From: Cellulomonas sp. P24
Lineage (GTDB): Bacteria > Actinomycetota > Actinomycetes > Actinomycetales > Cellulomonadaceae
DNA: 64,000 nt
Assembly: GCF_024704385.1 (NCBI RefSeq)
Contig: NZ_JAJDFX010000002.1
Location: forward strand, 1,736,001-1,800,000
Direction of reading: 5' to 3'
A program made the translations under genes and the position numbers. Below the pieces are notes generated by a model, which ran no database searches, had not been told where the DNA came from, and saw only the letters and a program-made list of their open reading frames with translations. This document shows, piece after piece, positions 17,798 through 27,467 of the stretch (the stretch's first letter is position 1; every line of letters starts with the position of its first letter).

Positions 17798-18016
17798 CCA
17801 CGGGCCAAGCACCGTGGCCGAATCGCCCTCGGTCTGATGGAGAGACAGGCTGATGGATGTCGACCAGGGTTGCTCGGCTCCGTGGGTAGCGTAGAACGTG
17901 GTTTCGAACTCGGCAGGTGGGACGTCGTCGCGGTAGCCGTGCAGCCTCGTGGTGGTGTGCCGGTGGACCCACCCGAGGGTTGCCAGCTCGAGGTCCCCGG
18001 CGGTTCGCCACGGTCC
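17798..18016 (-). pseudogene. C-terminal tail of an IS3-family transposase
   Basis: The translation contains GPWRTAGDLELATLGWVHRH and TTRLHGYRDDVPPAEFETTF, the conserved last part of the IS3 OrfB integrase core, where the family usually reads LELATLGWVHWHNTTRLHGYL. Only about 70 codons remain and no catalytic aspartates or inverted repeats were found nearby. It abuts the DUF4143 remnant on the opposite strand. Confidence 0.75.
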
Positions 18017-18044
18017 TGGTCGGGTGACCGTACTGGCCCGCGGT

Positions 18045-18300
18045 GAAGCGAACTGGATGGACGGCATCGCCGGCGTGGGTCACTGGCGAACCTATGACGG
18101 GGACGAGGTCGACCTGGTCGTCGAACGTGACGACGGCGCAGGTGTCGCGTTCGAGATCAAGGCAGCCGGACGCGTGCCGGGCGACGACCTCCGCGGCCTG
18201 CGGAAGCTGCGCGACGCAGTCGGCGAGGCGTTCATCGCCGGCGTCGCCCTCTACACCGGCGAGCGTGGGTACACCTTCGAGGACCGCTTGCACAGCTCAG
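18045..18300 (+). pseudogene. DUF4143-type ATPase, C-terminal remnant
   Basis: The frame gives NWMDGIAGVGHWRTYDGDEV, followed by DLVVER, FEIKAAGRVPGDDLRGLRKL and LYTGERGYTFEDRLH. This is the C-terminal PD-(D/E)XK-like part of the AAA-ATPase/DUF4143 family, with the D-x-V-(D/E) and E-x-K pattern kept. The N-terminal ATPase (about 300 residues) is missing, replaced by the IS3 tail. It was probably truncated by that insertion. Confidence 0.7.
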
Positions 18301-18333
18301 CCCGTCCATGGTCCGTCGTAGGTGGATGCACGC

Positions 18334-19263
18334 TCAGCGCGGCTGCCACGTCGAGTGCCACCGGGCCGCCTCGTAGAGTGCGCCAACCTGCGCGACCGTC
18401 AAGCGCGGCGGAAGGTTGCGCAGCGCCGTGAACGCCTTGGTGGCGCGGTAGACCAGGACGTCGCCGGGGTGCTCACGGATCGTCAGCGATCCCGATCCGA
18501 GACGAAAGATCAGGACAGCGGTCGCGGGGACGGGGAATCCAGCGGCGGCAGTGAGCAGCTTCGCGGCGCGAGCGGCTTCATGTCGGGAGTTCCTCAAATA
18601 GGGCACGGGCTGGTTGTTGACTCTGATCTGCTTGGGCACGACCCAGACGTTGGCGCCGGGGTGGTGCTTGGAGTTCACGGTAAGGACTCCCGGCGGGCCG
18701 ATGAGGACGTGGTCGATGTCGGAGTCGCCCGCTCCGACCGGAACCGAATGCAGGACCCGCCACCCGTGCGTGATGAGGCGCTCGAGTTCTTCCCCGATGG
18801 ACTCCTCGGCATCGGCGCCGATGCGCCAGGCGCGCTCATCGGTGTGGGCGTCGACGAGTCGTCCGAGCCATGTTCGAACCTTGCCGACCTCAGCCCGTCG
18901 CGCCTCGAGCTCCTCGCGCGCCCGAGCGCGGGCCGCATACCCGGGCCGGCGCGCGCTCAAGTCTTCGTCGGCGAACCGGGCGAAGGCGCCCGGCCCTTCG
19001 GCGAGCCCGCTTGGGGCTGTTGGGGCAGACGGCTGCTCGGCGGAGGCGGCGTCGACCACGACGGGAACGGCTTCGGCGAAGGCGAACCCGGCGTCGGCAA
19101 GTGCGGCCCAGCGGGACAGGATCTGGGCCGTCGTTGGGTCCGCAGGTATCAGCGCTCCACTGAGGTTGTCCCGGTAGCCGATCTGTACGCCTGTGCCGGT
19201 GTCGATGACGTAGGTGCGGTCCTTGCCATATCGGCGCCAGTTCCTGATCTCGAATTCCCCCAT
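18334..19263 (-). CDS. NERD-domain protein (nuclease-related)
   Basis: A 309-residue protein. The N-terminal 60 residues (EFEIRNWRRYGKDRTYVID) precede a charged helical stretch. A NERD domain follows, with IGADAEESIGEELERL, then VPVGAGDSDIDHVLIGPPGV and a K in TVNSKHHPG. This corresponds to the restriction-endonuclease-like D...(N/E)xK arrangement. NERD proteins are presumed DNA-processing enzymes of unknown role. I take ATG 19263 as start; an in-frame start at 19326 adds 21 unremarkable residues. It closes the decayed island on the right. Confidence 0.8.
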   Translation of the reverse strand: MGEFEIRNWRRYGKDRTYVIDTGTGVQIGYRDNLSGALIPADPTTAQILSRWAALADAGFAFAEAVPVVVDAASAEQPSAPTAPSGLAEGPGAFARFADEDLSARRPGYAARARAREELEARRAEVGKVRTWLGRLVDAHTDERAWRIGADAEESIGEELERLITHGWRVLHSVPVGAGDSDIDHVLIGPPGVLTVNSKHHPGANVWVVPKQIRVNNQPVPYLRNSRHEAARAAKLLTAAAGFPVPATAVLIFRLGSGSLTIREHPGDVLVYRATKAFTALRNLPPRLTVAQVGALYEAARWHSTWQPR

Positions 19264-19596
19264 GGCCGATGAATCGGCAGTCGCAGACAGCGGCTGAAGC
19301 GCCGCGGGCCTCACAGGCCCAGTCACCGGCGAACGGAACGAGACAACAAGTCGGTCAACGGCTCACCTAGTGCAGTGGCGGACGCACGGCGCGGCAGCGT
19401 CAGCCAACCGTCGCGGCGCCGTCAGCAGTCTGTGGCAGCTGCTCCCCCGCCACACCATCCGTGACCCCGCTCTCATCCCGCGTCGACGCACGGTCGATAC
19501 GCTGCGCCACGTGATCACCACCCCCGCCGTCGACTCACCCCCGCCCGCGAACCCTCCGGCCCGCCCCGCGGTCCTCGCACCGACGGCAACCCGCCC

Positions 19597-20313
19597 ATGA
19601 AGGGGACGATCGTCACCCTCGGCGGTGGTGGCTTCTCCATGTCCGACGACGGGTCGTCGGCGATCGATGACTACCTCCTCGAGCTGACCGGCAAGGCCCG
19701 TCCTCGCGTGTGCTTCGTCCCGACCGCGAGCGGCGACGCCGACGGGTACAGCCAACGGTTCGAGGCGGCGTTCGCCGGCCGTGCCGACACGACCGTGCTG
19801 TCGCTCTTCTGTCACGCGCCGTGGGGCTACTCCGAGCCGGGCGTGCTGCTGGACCAGGACGTGATCTACGTCGGCGGGGGCTCGACCGCCAACCTGCTCG
19901 CGGTGTGGCGGCTTCACGGTCTGCCGGACGTGCTGGAGCAGGCCGCCGCCAACGGCACCGTGCTCGCGGGGATCAGCGCGGGTATGAACTGCTGGTTCGA
20001 GGCGTCGTCGACGGACTCGTTCGGGCCGCTCGCCCCGCTCGCCGACGGGCTCGGCTTCCTCCCGGGGAGCGCCTGCCCGCACTACCTGGGCGAACCTGAC
20101 CGTCGTGCGGCCTACCAGCGGTGGGTGGCGACGGGCGCACTGGGCGACGGGTACGCCGTTGACGAGTACGCCGCGATCGTCTGGCAAGACGGACAGTTCT
20201 CCGAGGCGGTCGCCGAGCAGAAGCGACGGCCCGTCTTCCGGGTCGAACGCACAGCCGATGGTGCGGTCGAGCACGAGCTCCCGGTCCGCCTGCTCACCAG
20301 CGCACAGGGCTGA
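19597..20313 (+). CDS. peptidase E-like protein (S51 family)
   Basis: A 238-residue class I glutamine-amidotransferase-fold protein starting MKGTIVTLGGGGFSM. The nucleophile elbow is GISAGM (Ser near residue 128) and the histidine lies in CPHYLGEPDRR. In the peptidase E family the nucleophilic serine cleaves Asp-X dipeptides, but relatives of this subgroup are uncharacterised and may have other substrates. A second, more typical PepE is encoded at 30757-31461; together they flank the peptide-type import operon. The start follows an ORF-free 270 nt. Confidence 0.8.
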   Translation: MKGTIVTLGGGGFSMSDDGSSAIDDYLLELTGKARPRVCFVPTASGDADGYSQRFEAAFAGRADTTVLSLFCHAPWGYSEPGVLLDQDVIYVGGGSTANLLAVWRLHGLPDVLEQAAANGTVLAGISAGMNCWFEASSTDSFGPLAPLADGLGFLPGSACPHYLGEPDRRAAYQRWVATGALGDGYAVDEYAAIVWQDGQFSEAVAEQKRRPVFRVERTADGAVEHELPVRLLTSAQG

Positions 20314-20322
20314 ACCCAGCCG

Positions 20323-21243
20323 TCACGCCGCCGGCGACGGCTCCAGCCCCGCACCCGAGCGGGCCGCCAGGACCGTTCCCCACGCCGCCCCCCACATGCC
20401 CAGGCGGGCGGGCACGATCAGGGGGACGTGGTGGAACGTCGCCGCGGCCCGCGCCTTGGCGATGGTCGGTTCGAGGACCTGCGCCCAGGCCTGCGCCACT
20501 CCGCCGCCGACCACGATCACACTCGGGTCGACGAGTGCCACGAGGTCGAGCACGCTGCGGGCCAGCGCGGTCGTCGCCTCGTCGAGGATCGCGACCGCGC
20601 GTGTGTCGCCGGCGCCCGCAGCCTCGATCAGGTCGCGCGCGGTCGCCGATCCCGCCGCCGCACCGGTCACGGCGCTCCACCGCTGCCCGAGCTGGGTCCC
20701 GCCGACGAAGGTCTCGAGGCAGCCCCGCTGGCCACAGCTGCACGGCCGATCGCCACCGAGCGAGACGTGACCGATCTCGCCGGCGGCACCGTGCGCTCCG
20801 CGTCGGATCTCGCCGTCGATGACGTGGGCTCCGGAGATCCCGGTGCCGAGGCCCAGCACGAAGATGTCCGTGTACCCGCGGGCGGCACCGAGTACCACTT
20901 CGGCGCGGGCGGTGGCCGCACCGTCGTGCACGACGACGCCCGGCGCACCGAGTGCCGCCGAGAGGGTGTCGGTGGGCGTCGTCCCCTCGAGCCAGCGGAC
21001 GTTGCTGCACGCGACGACGCCACCGGTCTCGTCGATGATGCCCGGGACCGCGAAGCCGAAGGCGTCGGGTGCGTCCGGCCCGACGAAATCCGTGACGCGC
21101 GCGACGACCTCGGACAGCGCCTGGGGATGCTGCGGGGTGGGGAAACGGTCGCGGCGCAGCGTCGTCCACTCGCCGTCGGCCTCACGGGCGAGCAGGAGCT
21201 TCGTGTTGGTGCCGCCGCAGTCGATGCCGAGCAGAAGGGTCAC
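20323..21243 (-). CDS. ROK-family sugar kinase
   Basis: A 306-residue kinase: ATP phosphate-binding DCGGTNTKLLL near residue 8, the catalytic region TDIFVLGLGTGISGAHVIDG, HGAAGEIGHVSLGGDRP, and the ROK zinc motif CSCGQRGCLE. ROK kinases phosphorylate glucose, N-acetylglucosamine, N-acetylmannosamine and similar sugars at O6. The GTG start lies in a GTGA overlap with cutC, the last of five consecutive 4-nt overlaps in this operon. Being in the same operon as an Opp-like importer and an M81 peptidase suggests the imported compound contains a sugar or aminosugar. Confidence 0.88.
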   Translation of the reverse strand: MTLLLGIDCGGTNTKLLLAREADGEWTTLRRDRFPTPQHPQALSEVVARVTDFVGPDAPDAFGFAVPGIIDETGGVVACSNVRWLEGTTPTDTLSAALGAPGVVVHDGAATARAEVVLGAARGYTDIFVLGLGTGISGAHVIDGEIRRGAHGAAGEIGHVSLGGDRPCSCGQRGCLETFVGGTQLGQRWSAVTGAAAGSATARDLIEAAGAGDTRAVAILDEATTALARSVLDLVALVDPSVIVVGGGVAQAWAQVLEPTIAKARAAATFHHVPLIVPARLGMWGAAWGTVLAARSGAGLEPSPAA

Positions 21244-21974
21244 CGGGCACGCTCCAGGGCGTCGATGGTGGTGCGCAGGGCACGGACGCGTCGCTCGTCG
21301 GTCGCTTCTCGCGTCGACCTGCCGGCGCCGGCGAGAGAGCCGAGGTCGATCTGAAGCGCCTCGTCGACGACCCGTTTCGCGGACGCGTGGATCGCTGCGA
21401 CGCCGGTGGCCGCGACGGCGCCGACCATGGAGTCGTCGATGCCCGCACCTGCCATCACCTCCAGGCGGCCGTCCGCCCGGGCGACGACGCGCGCGATGTC
21501 GTCGAGGGCATCGATCGCGCGGCTCGCGCCACCGGAGGTGAGGATCCGGTCGACACCGATCCCCGCGAGCACGTCGATGGCCTGGTCCCGATCGGCCAGG
21601 GTGTCGAACGCCCGATGAAACGTGACCTCCGCGGACCCGGCGATTGCACGGACCCGGGCGACCAGGGTGGCGTCGACCCGGCCGTCACGGACGGCGCCGA
21701 CGACGACCCCGTGAGCCCCCGCGTCGACGGCACGGCGGACGTCGTCGAGCATCACGAGCACCTCGGACGGGCTGTACTCGAATCCCCCCGCGCGGGGTCG
21801 CACGAGGACGTGGACGGGCGTCGCCGCAGCGACAGCCGCGTCGATGAGTGCCGCCGACGGGGTGAGCCCGCCGAGTGCCAGAGCGGTGCAGAGCTCGATC
21901 CGGTCGGCGCCGCCGCGGACGGCCACCAGGACGCCGTCGGGATCCTGCACGGCGACCTCGAGTGCGACGGTCAC
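21240..21974 (-). CDS. cutC: CutC-family TIM-barrel protein
   Basis: A 244-residue protein with the CutC blocks AVRGGADRIELCTALALGGL, VHVLVRPRAGGFEYS, TFHRAFDTL and GVDRILTSGGA. CutC was named for copper homeostasis, but that role is disputed and the fold is an enzyme-like TIM barrel. Start GTG 21974 overlaps the M81 stop by 4 nt; the longer open frame upstream lies inside the M81 gene. Operon position between a metallopeptidase and a sugar kinase favours a catabolic role here. Confidence 0.88.
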   Translation of the reverse strand: MTVALEVAVQDPDGVLVAVRGGADRIELCTALALGGLTPSAALIDAAVAAATPVHVLVRPRAGGFEYSPSEVLVMLDDVRRAVDAGAHGVVVGAVRDGRVDATLVARVRAIAGSAEVTFHRAFDTLADRDQAIDVLAGIGVDRILTSGGASRAIDALDDIARVVARADGRLEVMAGAGIDDSMVGAVAATGVAAIHASAKRVVDEALQIDLGSLAGAGRSTREATDERRVRALRTTIDALERAR

Positions 21975-23460
21975 AGGATCCGTGCCTTCAGGGGCGGGCG
22001 GCCGGCGAACCGGTCGTAGGGGAACATCGGACGGGTGATGCGGTGGTGCCCGAGCCGCTCGAGGTCCTGGTCGACCGGTCCAGGGGTGAGCGCGAGCGTC
22101 CACCCCTGCGCGACGTCGTAGAGGGTCGGCTCGAGGTAGCCGATCTTGGTCACGATGATGTCCGCGAGAGCCGGGTCGAGGCCGATCGCCGCGAAGTCGT
22201 CCGTGCTGTGGAAGGCCTTGCGGAACTCCGTGACGACGATGCGCAGGCCGCCGTGCTGCACGACGGCGATCCGCCCGGCAGCGGGGTCACCCTCGTAGCG
22301 GCCGATGAGCGTGCCGGTGAGGCGGACGGGTGGACTCACGCGACCGTCCACGCGCGCCCCGGCGGTGACGTCGACGGGTGCCCCGACCGGAGCCGCGAAC
22401 AGTGTGTCGATCGCGGCCTGGTCGAAGATCGAGGCGACGTAGGTCACCGGCGCGTCGTCGGCGGCGAGCTCGGGCTTCGCCAGGAGCTGCTGCAGCGTCC
22501 AGGTGACGTCGCCGCTGCCACCGGCGCCCGGGTTGTCCCCGGAGTCGCTGATGAGGTACGGCCGGCCGCCGCCGGACGCGCGGTGCTCGACGGCCCGGGT
22601 GACGGCCTCGTCGAGCGAACCGGGTGGCCCGACGAAGGCGAAGTCCTCGCGGGCGTCCCACAGCGCCCGGGCCAGCCCCTCCGCAACCGGGCCGATCACT
22701 GCCGGGTCGTCGCCGGTCACGAGCACCGTCGCGTGGCAGCGCGGCTCGTCGGCCCAGGCGTAGCCGATCCAGATCCCGGCGTCGGTGACCCCGGTCAGAG
22801 CCTCGATGTCGGGGATGCGGCGGTAGAGGCTGCGCGCCGGCTCCACGCGGGTCGACGTCTTCTCCCCGGGCAGCAGGATCGGTACCTGGACCCAGGCGCG
22901 GTGCGGCCTGCCGCCGCGCGCGAGCCACGCAAGGAGCGTGCGCGCCGACCGCTCCCGGGTGTCCCAGGAGTCCTCGTGGGGCGCCAGACGGAAGCAGGTC
23001 GGCAGGTCGACGCCACGCGCGAACCGCTCGGAGACGTTGCCGTGCAGGTCCATCGGTGCCGCGATGAGCGGTCCGGGTCCGACGAGTGCCCGGATGCTCT
23101 CGACGAGGTCACCCTCGGCGTCGTCCCGGCCGTCCACGCTCATCGCCCCGTGGACCTCGAGGTAGATCCCGTCGAGCGTGGCGGGGTCGAGCGCGGCCAG
23201 GCCCTGCAGCATGCGCGCCTTGAAGTCGTCGTACACCTCGGGCAGCACCTGCCCGCCCGGGATCGACCGGGCGGCGAAGACGCCGAGCCACTGCGCCGCG
23301 TCTCCCAGCTCGGTACCCGGTGCGAGGAACGGGTACCAGGCGACCACCTCGTCGCCCTCGCGGACGACGAAGTCGCGGTAACCGGCCCGGTGCTGGGCGT
23401 ACTGGCTGGACTCGATCGCCATGCCGACGATCGCGATGCGAGGGGGTGAGCGGTGGTCAT
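21971..23460 (-). CDS. M81-family metallopeptidase (MlrC-like), start region frameshifted
   Basis: Zinc-dependent hydrolase family of microcystinase C (MlrC), which degrades the linear microcystin peptide. Seen: RIAIVGMAIESSQY, GAMSVDGRDDAEGDL, APMDLHGNVSERFARG, LAPHEDSWDTRERSARTLLA and SDSGDNPGAGGSGD, all typical blocks. The natural start is the ATG at 23460, in an ATGA overlap with the ATPase gene, but that frame is off by one. Adding one base in the G5 run (23442-23446) gives MTTAHPPRIAIVG and a 496-residue protein of normal length. Without it, the first in-frame ATG is 23422 and the first strand would be lost. Probable sequencing or recent indel. Confidence 0.82.
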
Positions 23461-25415
23461 CGTGCGGTCGGTCCTTCGGACGGAGTGACAGGGGTGTCGC
23501 AGGCGGGTCCGACGTGCTGCCGCACGAGGTCTTCGTCGACGTCGGCCGCAACGGTGACGGGTGACCTCGCCAGCACGGCACGGGCGGTCCGGCGTCGCAG
23601 CTGCTCGTCGGGGTCCGGGGACGGGGCGGCCGCCAGCAGGCGCTGCGAGTACGGGTGCCGCGGGCGGGTCAGGACGTCCTCGCTGGGCCCGACCTCGACG
23701 ATCTCGCCCCGAAGCATGACCGCGACCCGGTCGGCCATCGAGTGCACCACCGCGAGGTCGTGGCTGATGAACAGGCACGCGAACCGGTAGCGCTCCTGCA
23801 GGGCGCGCAGGGCGTCCAGGACGTGGGCCTGGACCGACACGTCGAGCGCGGAGGTCGGCTCGTCCGCGATGAGCAGGCGGGGATCGAGCGCGATGGCTCG
23901 CGCGAGCCCTACGCGTTGTCGCTGCCCGCCCGACAGCTCGTGCGGGTACCGGTGGGCGTAGTCCCGGGGAAGCTCGACGGCGTCGAGAAGGTCGAGCACC
24001 CGGGCCTTCCGTGCGCGCCGACCCGCCCCGTGCGGGCCCCGGTGGATGAGCAGCGGCTCCGCGATGACCGCGCCGACGGTCATGCGCGGGTCGAGGGACG
24101 AGCCCGGGTCCTGGAAGATCACGCCGACACGCGATCGTGTCTCCTTGTCGCTGCGGGTCAGCGCGAGCCGCTGGCGCACCTCGTTCCCGAGCAGCCGCAC
24201 GCTGCCCTCGGCGACCGGTACGAGGCCGAGCGCGGCCCGACCGAGCGTCGACTTGCCGGACCCCGACTCGCCGACCAGGCCGACGATCTCGCCGGAGGCG
24301 ACGGTCAGGCTGACGTCGTGCACCGCACGGAAGGTCGCCCCACCGCGCCGGTAGTCGATGCTGACGTGGTCGAACCGCAGCGCCGCCTCGGCGCCGTCGG
24401 GTCCGCCCTCGTCGGGGGCGCGGACGACGGCGCGGCCCGCGTCCCCTGCCGGGCCGACAGGCGCAGGCGCCCCTGTCGACCCCGTCGACACTGTCGCCCT
24501 CGCCGTCTCCGCCGGGCCGGCCGGCCCTGCCTCGATCTCCTCCCACCGCGCGGACGGGAGCCGAGGCACCGCGTCGAGCAGCCGACGGGTGTAGTCCGCC
24601 TCGGGACGCTGGAGCACGTCGCGCGCGGCGCCGACCTCGACGATCTGCCCGTGGTACATCACCGCGACCCGGTCGGCGACGTCCGCGACGACCCCCATGT
24701 TGTGGGTGACCAGCAGGAACGCGGTCGACGAGCCGACCGTGAGCTGATGGATCAGGTCGAGGATCTCGGCCTGGATCGTCACGTCGAGGGCGGTCGTCGG
24801 CTCGTCGGCGATGATCAGCCGCGGTTCGCACGCCAGCGCGATCGCGATGACGACGCGCTGACGCTGACCGCCCGACAGCTCGTGCGGGTAGCCCTTCGCG
24901 CGCAGCTCGGGCTCGGGGATGCCGACACGGGTCAGCAGGTCGATCACGCGACGGTGGGCCTCGGTGGTCGAGCAGTCCTCGTGGTTGGTGATGACCTCGG
25001 CGATCTGGGCACCGATCGTCATCGTCGGGTTCAGCGCGGTCATCGGCTCCTGGAACACCATGGAGATGTCCTTGCCGCGGATCTGGTTCATGCGCTGCTC
25101 GCCCGCGTCGAGCAGGCTCTCCCCCGCGAGCGTGATCCGGCCGCTGACGTGGGCCGTCGAGGGCAGCAGGCCGATGACCGCGAGCGAGGTCACCGACTTG
25201 CCCGACCCCGACTCCCCGACGAGCGCCAGCACCTCCCCGGGGAAGACCTGCAGGCCGATGCCGTCGACGGCTCGGGCCGCGCCCTCGTCGGCGCGGAACG
25301 AGACGGCGAGGTCCTCGATCACCAGCACCGGCTGCGCCGCGGTGTCGGTCACGGCAGGTTCCGTCCCGGTCACGGCAGGTTCCGTCCCGGCCGTGACGGC
25401 CTCCGCCCCGGTCAC
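23457..25415 (-). CDS. fused double ATP-binding protein of an Opp/Dpp-type importer
   Basis: A 652-residue fusion of two oligopeptide-type ATPases (DppD plus DppF). The first half has GESGSGKSV, LSGGQRQRVVIAIAL and LIIADEPTTALD; the second has GESGSGKST, LSGGQRQRVGLARAI and LLIADEPTSALD. A flexible Ala/Pro/Gly linker joins them. The first 25 residues carry a small repeat (TEPAVTG) from a 21-bp direct DNA repeat at about 25350-25391. The GTG start overlaps the permease stop by 4 nt. It powers uptake through the two permeases upstream. Confidence 0.93.
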   Translation of the reverse strand: MTGAEAVTAGTEPAVTGTEPAVTDTAAQPVLVIEDLAVSFRADEGAARAVDGIGLQVFPGEVLALVGESGSGKSVTSLAVIGLLPSTAHVSGRITLAGESLLDAGEQRMNQIRGKDISMVFQEPMTALNPTMTIGAQIAEVITNHEDCSTTEAHRRVIDLLTRVGIPEPELRAKGYPHELSGGQRQRVVIAIALACEPRLIIADEPTTALDVTIQAEILDLIHQLTVGSSTAFLLVTHNMGVVADVADRVAVMYHGQIVEVGAARDVLQRPEADYTRRLLDAVPRLPSARWEEIEAGPAGPAETARATVSTGSTGAPAPVGPAGDAGRAVVRAPDEGGPDGAEAALRFDHVSIDYRRGGATFRAVHDVSLTVASGEIVGLVGESGSGKSTLGRAALGLVPVAEGSVRLLGNEVRQRLALTRSDKETRSRVGVIFQDPGSSLDPRMTVGAVIAEPLLIHRGPHGAGRRARKARVLDLLDAVELPRDYAHRYPHELSGGQRQRVGLARAIALDPRLLIADEPTSALDVSVQAHVLDALRALQERYRFACLFISHDLAVVHSMADRVAVMLRGEIVEVGPSEDVLTRPRHPYSQRLLAAAPSPDPDEQLRRRTARAVLARSPVTVAADVDEDLVRQHVGPACDTPVTPSEGPTAR

Positions 25416-26296
25416 AGGTCACGCCCCTTGACGTCGAACACGTTGCGCAACCCGTCGCCGATGAAGTTGAAGCCGCACACGGTCAGCACGATGCACAGAC
25501 CGGCGGGGAAGATCAGCCACCACGCACCCGAGTACGTGTACGTGATGCCCTTCGTCAGCATCGCGCCCCAGTCCGTCTGAGGGGGCTGCAGCCCCATGCC
25601 GAGGAACGACACGTACGCGACGAGCAGGATCGCGTCGGCCACCTGGAAGGTCGCGTTGACGATCATCGTGCCGATCGTGTTCGGCACGATGTGCCGCACG
25701 ACGGCGCGCGTGTGGGAGCCACCGACCGCACGGACCGCGAGGACGTACTCGCGGGTCTTGATGGACAGCGACTCGGCACGGATCAGCCGGGCCGGCACGA
25801 GCCAGGAGACGAGCCCGAGCACGAGGATCATGAGCTGGATCGACGGGCGGGTGATCGCCGAGAGGATGAGCAGCAGGAACGTCGCGGGGATCGCGATCCC
25901 GGCGTCGACGATGCGCATCATGACGACGTCGACCCACCCACCGAGGTAGCCCGCGACGGCGCCCCAGACGGTACCGAGCAGCGTCGCGAGGATGCCGGCC
26001 GCCAGCCCGATCGTGATCGACGTCTGGCCTCCCACCATGAGGCGCCCGAGCACGTCGTAGCCGAGGTCGTCCGTGCCGAGGAGGTGCCCGTCGACGCCGG
26101 GCGCGGCGTTGAGGTCGGCGTAGATGTCCGGCTGCGTCTGGTTGGTCGGGTGGACCAGGGGCCCGAGGAAGCAGAAGACGACCAGCGCGAGGATGATGAT
26201 CGTCCCGACGACCGCGAGTCGGTTCGACAGGAAGCGGCGCAGAGTGCGCCGGCCGGGAGAGGTGCCGGCGACGGTCGGCATGACGTCGGCGCTCAT
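25412..26296 (-). CDS. ABC importer permease, DppC type
   Basis: A 294-residue inner-membrane permease of the peptide/nickel family. It has an N-terminal extended segment FLSNRLAVVGTIIILALVVF, the HLLGTDDLGYDVLGRLMVGG motif typical of DppC/OppC, five further membrane segments and the ATPase-contact EAA loop REYVLAVRAVGGSHTRAVVR. The start at 26296 overlaps the preceding permease by 4 nt. Confidence 0.93.
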   Translation of the reverse strand: MSADVMPTVAGTSPGRRTLRRFLSNRLAVVGTIIILALVVFCFLGPLVHPTNQTQPDIYADLNAAPGVDGHLLGTDDLGYDVLGRLMVGGQTSITIGLAAGILATLLGTVWGAVAGYLGGWVDVVMMRIVDAGIAIPATFLLLILSAITRPSIQLMILVLGLVSWLVPARLIRAESLSIKTREYVLAVRAVGGSHTRAVVRHIVPNTIGTMIVNATFQVADAILLVAYVSFLGMGLQPPQTDWGAMLTKGITYTYSGAWWLIFPAGLCIVLTVCGFNFIGDGLRNVFDVKGRDL

Positions 26297-27365
26297 CGCA
26301 GCGACCCCCGGGTCCGCGGGTCGAGAACCGCCTGCAGCAGGTCGGCGAGAAGCGAGCCGACGACCGTCGCGATCGCGATGATGAGGACGCAGCCGAGCAG
26401 GACCGGGTAGTCGCCCTGCTGGGCGGACCTCCAGAACAGCAGGCCCATCCCGGGGTAGTTGAACAGCGACTCGACGACGAGCATGCCGCCGAACATCACC
26501 GGCAGGTAGTACCCGAGCATCGCGATGACCGGGGTGAGCGAGTTGCGCACCACGTGGCGCACGACGACCCGCGACTGCGACGTGCCCTTGGACCGCGCGG
26601 TGCGCACGTAGTCCTCGCTGAGGTTGTCGAGCGTCGCCGAGCGCATGTACCGCGAGAACGTCGCGACGATGCTCAGCGACCCGGTGATCACCGGCAGCAC
26701 GAGCACCCGCGGCTCGGCGAGCAGCTGTGCCACGGTGACGTTCCCCCGGGGGCGATCGCCGGCAGCCAGCGCAGCTTCTGGGCGAAGACGATGATGACGA
26801 TGAGCCCGAGGAAGAACGACGGCGTCGAGTAGACGACGAAGTTGAGCGCCGTGAGCGCGGAGTCCGAGGCCTTGCCGCGGTGCACGGCCTGGTAGATCCC
26901 CATCGGCAGGGCGATGATCAGCGCGATCACCATGCACAGGCCGGCGAGCAGCAACGTCTTGGGCAGGCTCGTGGCGATCGCCGTCAGCACGGGCATGTTG
27001 AGCTTGAACGAGTCGCCGAGGTCGCCGTGGGCGAGCTGACCGACGTAGTTGACGTACTGGTGCCAGACCGGCAGGTCGTAGCCGTGCGCATGGTTGAACG
27101 CGTCGATCTGCTCGGCGTTGGCCTGCATGCCGAGGAGCCCCGCCCCCGGACCGTCGGGCATGGCCAGGTGCAGCAGCGCGAAGACGAGGACGGTGACGAT
27201 GGCGACGACGATCAACGACTGGACGAGTCGCTTGACCACGTACCACTGGTAGGTCGCGCGCCAGGTCGTGCGGGCTCGCGCACCTCCGGCGCCGCGCGCC
27301 GCGGCGCCGGAGGCGACGTCACCGGGCGAGACGGCACCGTCGCCGGTGAGGGCGGCAGCGTTCAT
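26293..27365 (-). CDS. ABC importer permease, DppB type, frameshifted
   Basis: First permease of the importer. The N-terminal part (VVKRLVQSLIVVAIVTVLVF, LGDSFKLNMPVLTAIATSLP) starts at ATG 27365, after AAGGAG. The C-terminal part (SEDYVRTARSKGTSQSRVVV, PGMGLLFWRSAQQGDYPVLL) is in another frame. The frames meet in the run C5G5 at 26743-26752: one extra G gives a continuous AIAPGGNVTVAQLL and a normal-length permease of about 357 residues. Since all other operon genes are intact or similarly one base off, I read it as an indel in a hard-to-sequence palindrome, not a dead gene. Confidence 0.85.
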
Positions 27366-27410
27366 GGGTCCGGGCTCCTTCGTTCGTGCAGCGGGGGTCG
27401 GGCCGGAGCG

Positions 27411-27447
27411 GGCGGTGCCGCGCGGGGATCGCCCGCGCGGCACCGCC
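27411..27447 (-). terminator. 16-bp hairpin between binding protein and permease genes
   Basis: A perfect 16-bp stem (27411-27426 with 27432-27447) around GATCG lies 20 nt after the binding-protein stop. It has no T-tract. Such hairpins usually protect the mRNA of the binding protein or cause partial termination, so that it is made in excess over the permeases. Confidence 0.6.
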
Positions 27448-27467
27448 TTCTCACGGTGCGGGGGATG

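Noticed and set aside
18000-18320. intact DUF4143 ATPase
   Set aside because: Only the C-terminal part is present and the upstream side is an IS3 relic on the other strand.
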